Source of the DNA: Bacteroidia bacterium
GTDB taxonomy: Bacteria > Bacteroidota > Bacteroidia > Chitinophagales > Chitinophagaceae
Direction of reading: 5' to 3'
DNA length: 64,000 nt
Assembly: GCA_030426665.1 (NCBI GenBank)
Contig: JAUHYD010000014.1
Location: 57,077-121,076 of the forward strand
Below the pieces are notes generated by a model that was not told the origin of the DNA, did no database searches, and worked only from the letters and a program-made list of their open reading frames with translations. Of the stretch, positions 60,617 to 64,000 are shown piece by piece; within the stretch, counting starts at the first letter, position 1; every line of letters starts with the position of its first letter. The translations under genes and the position numbers were made by a program.

Positions 60617-61399
60617 TTACTCGTTTGGTGTCTCTAGCTCTGCTAACTCGGCTTCCAGTTTTTCAAATTCTTTCTTTAGTTCGTTGATACGCTTGGTGCA
60701 TGCGCCCTTCTCCTGAGGTGTCGCATCGGTAGGAAGTAGTTCCCTTTCGGTTTCTGCTTCATTGATGTTGGTCAAAGCCGTTTCAATTTTCGATTTCAGC
60801 GACTCTTTCTTTTGCTCTGGAGTATTTGCAGCAGGAGGGGTGTTGTCGTCGGCCTCAGGTGCCTTGTTTTCTTGGTTGTTCTCCGACTCCTTGGCTGCAG
60901 CTTCGGATTCCTGCACCTGTTTCATCCTTTCCGCGTCCGCCTCAAGCACAGCTCGTATACCATCAACAGTGTCGACGTTCACGTCTTCAATCTCGGCGCC
61001 ATCTGGTGAAGAACCGGTAATTATACTAGCTGCCAGTACCGCCTTGGCTCCGTGCTTCTCCAACACATCCTTAGACTCAGCACCAGACTGAATATCCTCC
61101 ACTACTTGCTGTGCCAGGTACTCGATGTCTTTAACATCGTCCTCAACAACTACGGGTGGCTTAATATCTTTCTGTCCCCTTATTGGAACACCCAGTATAT
61201 GAGTTAGTTCATCACCCGTAGCGGATTCCTCACCAAGGCTGGACCCATTGGCGACCTTCAGGCTATTGGTCAGTCTTTCAAGTACGTGTTTGGCTTGTAC
61301 TTGCAACATAGGGGCATGGCTAAGTAGTTGGTCTACTTCTGTCATGCATTCGCCAATTCTAAGTATGGCTTTTTCGAGATTCTGCTTGTTTTGCGACAT
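60617..61399 (-). CDS. Acidic phage protein, unknown
   Basis: 260 residues from MSQNKQNLEKAIL. N-terminal helical part, middle with VPIRGQKDIKPPVVVEDD, then a Glu/Ala/Gln-rich disordered stretch (SEAAAKESENNQENKAPEADD) and a C-terminal coiled coil. Possibly a scaffold or a tail chaperone helper. Paired boxes at 61423-61457 control its promoter region. The upstream start at 61471 is rejected as it lies in the box region and the tRNA promoter. Confidence 0.6.
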   Translation of the reverse strand: MSQNKQNLEKAILRIGECMTEVDQLLSHAPMLQVQAKHVLERLTNSLKVANGSSLGEESATGDELTHILGVPIRGQKDIKPPVVVEDDVKDIEYLAQQVVEDIQSGAESKDVLEKHGAKAVLAASIITGSSPDGAEIEDVNVDTVDGIRAVLEADAERMKQVQESEAAAKESENNQENKAPEADDNTPPAANTPEQKKESLKSKIETALTNINEAETERELLPTDATPQEKGACTKRINELKKEFEKLEAELAELETPNE

Positions 61400-61422
61400 A
61401 ATACTGTTTTTATTGTAAAAAT

Positions 61423-61457
61423 ATATTAAAATGATAAAAGAAATATCAAAATGATAT
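61423..61457. promoter_or_regulatory. Paired operator-like boxes between the 61399 gene and tRNA-Met
   Basis: ATATTAAAATGATAA (61423-61437) and the perfect palindrome ATATCAAAATGATAT (61443-61457); centres 20 bases apart. On the minus strand the second supplies TTTTG as a -33 element, 21 bases before TATATTTT (61425-61418), a -7-like box of the 61399 gene. They also cover the -33 region of the tRNA-Met promoter. Confidence 0.68.
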
Positions 61458-61459
61458 AC

Positions 61460-61467
61460 TATTTTTG
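61460..61467 (+). promoter_or_regulatory. -7 element of the phage tRNA-Met
   Basis: TATTTTTG, four bases before the tRNA 5' end, so the transcript would start at the tRNA itself. No -33 TTTG; paired boxes occupy that place. Confidence 0.6.
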
Positions 61468-61471
61468 TCAC

Positions 61472-61543
61472 AGCGAGGTGGAGCAGCGGTAGCTCGGCTG
61501 GCTCATTACCAGAAGGTCGCAGGTTCGAATCCCGCCCTCGCTA
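61472..61543 (+). tRNA. Phage tRNA-Met (anticodon CAT)
   Basis: Acceptor arms AGCGAGG/CCTCGCT, anticodon loop CTCATTA, T arm GGTTCGAATCC, discriminator A. The anticodon stem lacks the three G-C pairs of initiator tRNA, so an elongator tRNA-Met (or a tRNA-Ile with modified CAT) is more likely. On the strand opposite to the phage late genes. Confidence 0.85.
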
Positions 61544-61607
61544 CATTTTAAATAGAAGGATGAACAGCCCTAAAATGCCGACGGCAGGGCAACTGATCAG
61601 ATTGAAA

Positions 61608-61631
61608 CCTCCCAGACGTGGGAGGTTTTTT
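61608..61631 (+). terminator. Intrinsic terminator after tRNA-Met
   Basis: Arms CCTCCCA/TGGGAGG with loop GACG, then six T. It closes the tRNA-Met unit; between tRNA and terminator (61544-61607) there is one more small hairpin (TGCCGACGGCA). Confidence 0.85.
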
Positions 61632-61636
61632 GTTTA

Positions 61637-63151
61637 TCAGAAGTCATCATCATAATCACCCTCAACTGCCGAGTGGCTCCTGATACCCCCCTTCTTACCA
61701 AGCCGGAGCAGACACTGCGCGAGCGCGTCAGCTAGGTCCTTGAACTTTCCCCGGGGGAAATTCAGGATTCCTTGCCGCGAATCATTGTATAGTTTATCTG
61801 CGAGACTCTTCCGAATGTAACACATGCCTGACTCCGCCACTGGTGTGGCCATACGAGCACGAGCAATCTTATCTTTACCTCCGGATACCGGAACCTCTAT
61901 AGCCGTGATGCCGTTTCTGACCAGTAGCAGCCGCACAGGGTTGCCATTTGCTTTGGCTTCAATAAAATGCGGTGCAGCTTTCGTTCTTATCCACTTGACG
62001 AGTTCCGGGGTCTCTTTCCACGCCCAGCCGATATCATCAATATAAATCCGGTGACCGATCTTCCCTGCAGTCACGTAGGCACTGGCAGCATTGGCATCCT
62101 CCTTGGTGTAAGCGGTGTCCCAATCACTACCGTACTGAGTCATGAATCGAGTTTCGGGGAAACTTTCATCCGGCACCTCAATGAACCACTTTTGCCAGAT
62201 CAGACCACCGGCAGGTACAGGCCGTTGGCTTATCTGTCCGGCATAGTTGGCACTCCCCATGTCTGTGTACAGTTCCGCCAACACCTCAGCATCCAGTCTG
62301 ACTTTATCGAGCAACCCCTCTTCATAATACTTGGCCAGGAACGCAGGCTTTACTCCGTCAATCACCTCTCCAGGCAGGCAGATGTGGTTGATCTTCTTAT
62401 TCTTTTTATCCAGAAGGTGGGCAGTAGGGTCGCTGGCACTGAGCCGCTGCATGATGAGTACGGTAACAGAGATAGCTTTATCTACCTTCCTCGTATTCAA
62501 AGTACTGTCAATCAGGGTGCAGGCGTTCCGACACTCAGCTTCACTGGCGGCTTCCTTCGGGTTCAGCGGGTCATCAATGCCGATGTAATGGAAGTGTTTA
62601 CCTGTGATACCACCACCAAGACCGGTGGCGTAAATCTCTCCCTGCTGGGTATTCTCAATGTGTGTCTTACTGTTGGAGTCTCGGCGTATAGCTACGTCGG
62701 GGAATAGTCGCCGATACTTGTCTGACTGTATAATATCACGGCACTTTTTGGAAAATCCCATCGCCACGTCATTGCTGTAGGAAAGGAGCAACAACCGGAG
62801 TGTGGGGTCCATAGCCCATGCGTAGGCAGGGAGCATCACGGACCATATAGTACTTTTACTGGTGCCCGGGGGAATGTTGATTATAAGGTCACTTTCCTTT
62901 TTCTCACGGGCTTTCAACCGCATCACTACCTCTTGTCCGACACTGCATAGGTATTTTATGTGCCAATTCCATACGGGTTCTTCCGGTATGATAACGTCCC
63001 AAAACTCCTGCACAAAGAAGAAAAAACCACCCATTCGGCGGCATCTTTCAGCTGTTGCAGCATCAATGTCAAGAGATATATTATTCGACTTTCCGGACAC
63101 GGGCAGATATGATTTCGTCGAGGGTTTCATCAGACAACTGAGAGTAGTCAA
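61637..63151 (-). CDS. Terminase large subunit
   Basis: 504 residues. ATPase: Walker A-type PPGTSKST at 94-101 and Walker B YIGIDD at 189-194. Nuclease: Asp343 in GSDWDTAY, EVPVSGGKDKIARA, and the C-terminal DLADALAQCLL. It cuts and packages phage DNA. The start region overlaps the small subunit by 71 bases; a start at 63130 is also possible. Confidence 0.93.
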   Translation of the reverse strand: MTTLSCLMKPSTKSYLPVSGKSNNISLDIDAATAERCRRMGGFFFFVQEFWDVIIPEEPVWNWHIKYLCSVGQEVVMRLKAREKKESDLIINIPPGTSKSTIWSVMLPAYAWAMDPTLRLLLLSYSNDVAMGFSKKCRDIIQSDKYRRLFPDVAIRRDSNSKTHIENTQQGEIYATGLGGGITGKHFHYIGIDDPLNPKEAASEAECRNACTLIDSTLNTRKVDKAISVTVLIMQRLSASDPTAHLLDKKNKKINHICLPGEVIDGVKPAFLAKYYEEGLLDKVRLDAEVLAELYTDMGSANYAGQISQRPVPAGGLIWQKWFIEVPDESFPETRFMTQYGSDWDTAYTKEDANAASAYVTAGKIGHRIYIDDIGWAWKETPELVKWIRTKAAPHFIEAKANGNPVRLLLVRNGITAIEVPVSGGKDKIARARMATPVAESGMCYIRKSLADKLYNDSRQGILNFPRGKFKDLADALAQCLLRLGKKGGIRSHSAVEGDYDDDF

Positions 63152-63551
63152 TACTGTGCTTGACAGTATTATTTATCTGAATCGGTTCTCCGTCAATTCC
63201 GGAGTGCTGAACCTTTTGAGGTACCGCCAAACCCTCCAACTTGATTATTTGATTCTGAACCCGGGATATAGCCATTATCCCGGCAGGGTGGCCATGAAAC
63301 CTTTTCTGTAAGCTTTTCTCCAGCTTTTCAAGCTTCTTAACCATTTTGGCACGCTTAATCTCTATCTCGTCGCTTTGGTCTTTTACCCAACCTTCCTTCG
63401 CTTCCGTGATATACCGCTGCAATGTCCTTTCGGATATGTTCCACTTTGCAGACCGCTTAACCATATCAGGAAACCGCACGCCATCAATCAGCCATTTGCT
63501 TACTTGAAAAATGCGCGCCTCTTTATCTGATTTTCTCGGCTGATTATTCAT
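63081..63551 (-). CDS. Terminase small subunit
   Basis: 156 residues. N-terminal helix-turn-helix (FPDMVKRSAKWNISERTLQRYI), then a coiled coil rich in Lys/Glu (KMVKKLEKLEKSLQKRF) and a C-terminal part meeting the large subunit. It recognises packaging sites. The -7 box TAATTTTG lies five bases before the ATG, so the mRNA is probably leaderless. Confidence 0.85.
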   Translation of the reverse strand: MNNQPRKSDKEARIFQVSKWLIDGVRFPDMVKRSAKWNISERTLQRYITEAKEGWVKDQSDEIEIKRAKMVKKLEKLEKSLQKRFHGHPAGIMAISRVQNQIIKLEGLAVPQKVQHSGIDGEPIQINNTVKHSIDYSQLSDETLDEIISARVRKVE

Positions 63552-63556
63552 TACAA

Positions 63557-63564
63557 CAAAATTA
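63557..63564 (-). promoter_or_regulatory. -7 element of the terminase operon, leaderless
   Basis: TAATTTTG on the minus strand, then TTGTA and the ATG at 63551. Confidence 0.65.
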
Positions 63565-63597
63565 GCGAATTGTCACTAAATATATCAAATTGATATA
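63562..63597. promoter_or_regulatory. Operator-like box (and a weak partner) before the terminase operon
   Basis: TATATCAAATTGATATA (63581-63597) is a perfect palindrome of the same family as those at 61443 and 47436; its TTTG on the minus strand lies 21 bases before the -7 box, the place of a -33 element. A degenerate partner TTAGCGAATTGTCAC (63562-63576) is again 20 bases away centre to centre, with 9 of 15 bases matching. Confidence 0.62.
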
Positions 63598-64000
63598 ACA
63601 GACAGGAAGCGCATCTCACTACCGGTGGACGGGCTACAGCGAGGACCGCCAACGCACGAACCAAAGCTAAGTTACATAACATGTAGTTGATAGGACATTT
63701 GTCCTATAACCACATTATATAAAATAGCCACTACTCTGCCCGGCAATCTGTTTGTCTGTGGCTCTCGCACCCCGATGGCAGTTGTTCCTATAATTCATCT
63801 TATATTAAGCATCTACAGGCACCGAAATAAAATGTGTGCCTTTGCTGGCTTCGAGGTAAAAACATAAGATAGAAAATTATAGGACAAATACGTACCTTTG
63901 GCTTTCACGCATCCAAGCGGTACCAGCCGATGGTTACTAAGTAATAAATATTGATGTTAAGCAGGTAGCAGACAATCAACCATTCATCACACCTTGCTCA
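63598..64000. other. Gene-free phage regulatory region at the right edge
   Basis: No convincing gene. It contains the palindrome ATAGGACATTTGTCCTAT (63690-63707) and, in the opposite orientation, a matching 13-base half (TTATAGGACAAAT, 63878-63890) in front of the -7 box TACCTTTG (63893-63900, plus strand). The two look like sites of a second phage regulator. Confidence 0.5.

Larger units (their letters stand above)
34435..64000. mobile_element. Siphovirus-like prophage (left part, right end outside window)
   Basis: Integrase next to a tRNA, terminase, portal, prohead protease, capsid, tail chaperone, tape measure, fibres and lysis genes all occur here. No tail sheath or baseplate-contraction genes are seen, so a non-contractile long tail is likely. 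No second copy of the tRNA 3' end (attR) was found up to 64000, so early and lysogeny genes probably lie beyond the right edge. Confidence 0.93.

Noticed and set aside
63552..64000. attR copy of the tRNA-Lys 3' end
   Set aside because: No copy of the TTCGAGTCCCAACGGGATC stretch is present, so the right border is outside the window.
1..64000. CRISPR array or rRNA genes
   Set aside because: No regularly spaced repeats with spacers and no rRNA conserved segments were seen.

Overview
The window is Bacteroidota chromosome, most likely a Chitinophagales-type organism. Evidence: promoters carry the Bacteroidota -7 element TAnnTTTG; one secreted protein ends in a type IX secretion (T9SS) sorting domain; signal peptides end in AQ/GQ; and tRNA-Trp-secE-nusG lie together. 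The taxonomic call is inference from these features, not from a database search.

Bases 1-34434 are host chromosome. In order: ruvC (5' part only), a flippase-like membrane protein and a DUF3108 protein; an oligosaccharide flippase; nusG, secE and tRNA-Trp; a LOG-family protein; rnz; serC and a DUF502 protein; an RluA-family pseudouridine synthase with ybeY; pnp and rpsO; a duplicated beta-rich secreted protein; an overlapping operon DinB-NRDE-(split unknown protein)-thioredoxin; a membrane-bound patatin; the rpsF-rpsR-rplI operon; small lipoprotein and stress-type proteins; an AT-rich solitary PD-(D/E)XK nuclease next to a highly folded noncoding segment; class II ribonucleotide reductase nrdJ; a DUF4397 lipoprotein; a FemAB/GNAT-like protein; an NHL-repeat T9SS protein; a methyltransferase with two GT2 glycosyltransferases; and tRNA-Lys.

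From 34435 to the right edge is a siphovirus-like prophage. Its tyrosine integrase (plus strand) sits directly after tRNA-Lys, the likely attachment site; the other end lies outside the window. Almost all other phage genes are on the minus strand and read from 63551 down to 35733: terminase, a tail module with a tail assembly chaperone and a 1732-residue tape measure, a small accessory (moron) module, ClpP-type prohead protease, major capsid, portal, fibre-like proteins, then a lysis cassette (holin-like proteins, a spanin, a GH108 lysin, a lipoprotein). Tail genes precede capsid genes, the reverse of the usual order.

The most interesting signals are in the prophage. (1) Paired inverted-repeat boxes of the type ATATCAAAATGATAT, 20 bp centre to centre, lie in front of three transcription units and overlap their promoter elements: a candidate phage operator system. 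(2) A T_TTT_TTT slippery site gives a -1 frameshift extension of 88 codons to the tail chaperone; no separate start is needed. (3) An uncalled 47-residue two-helix membrane protein (47500-47643, plus strand) has its own strong host-type promoter and no leader; next to it is a leaderless secreted moron. (4) Several virion or fibre-like genes carry Sec signal peptides. (5) A self-contained tRNA-Met unit lies on the opposite strand between terminase and the tail genes.
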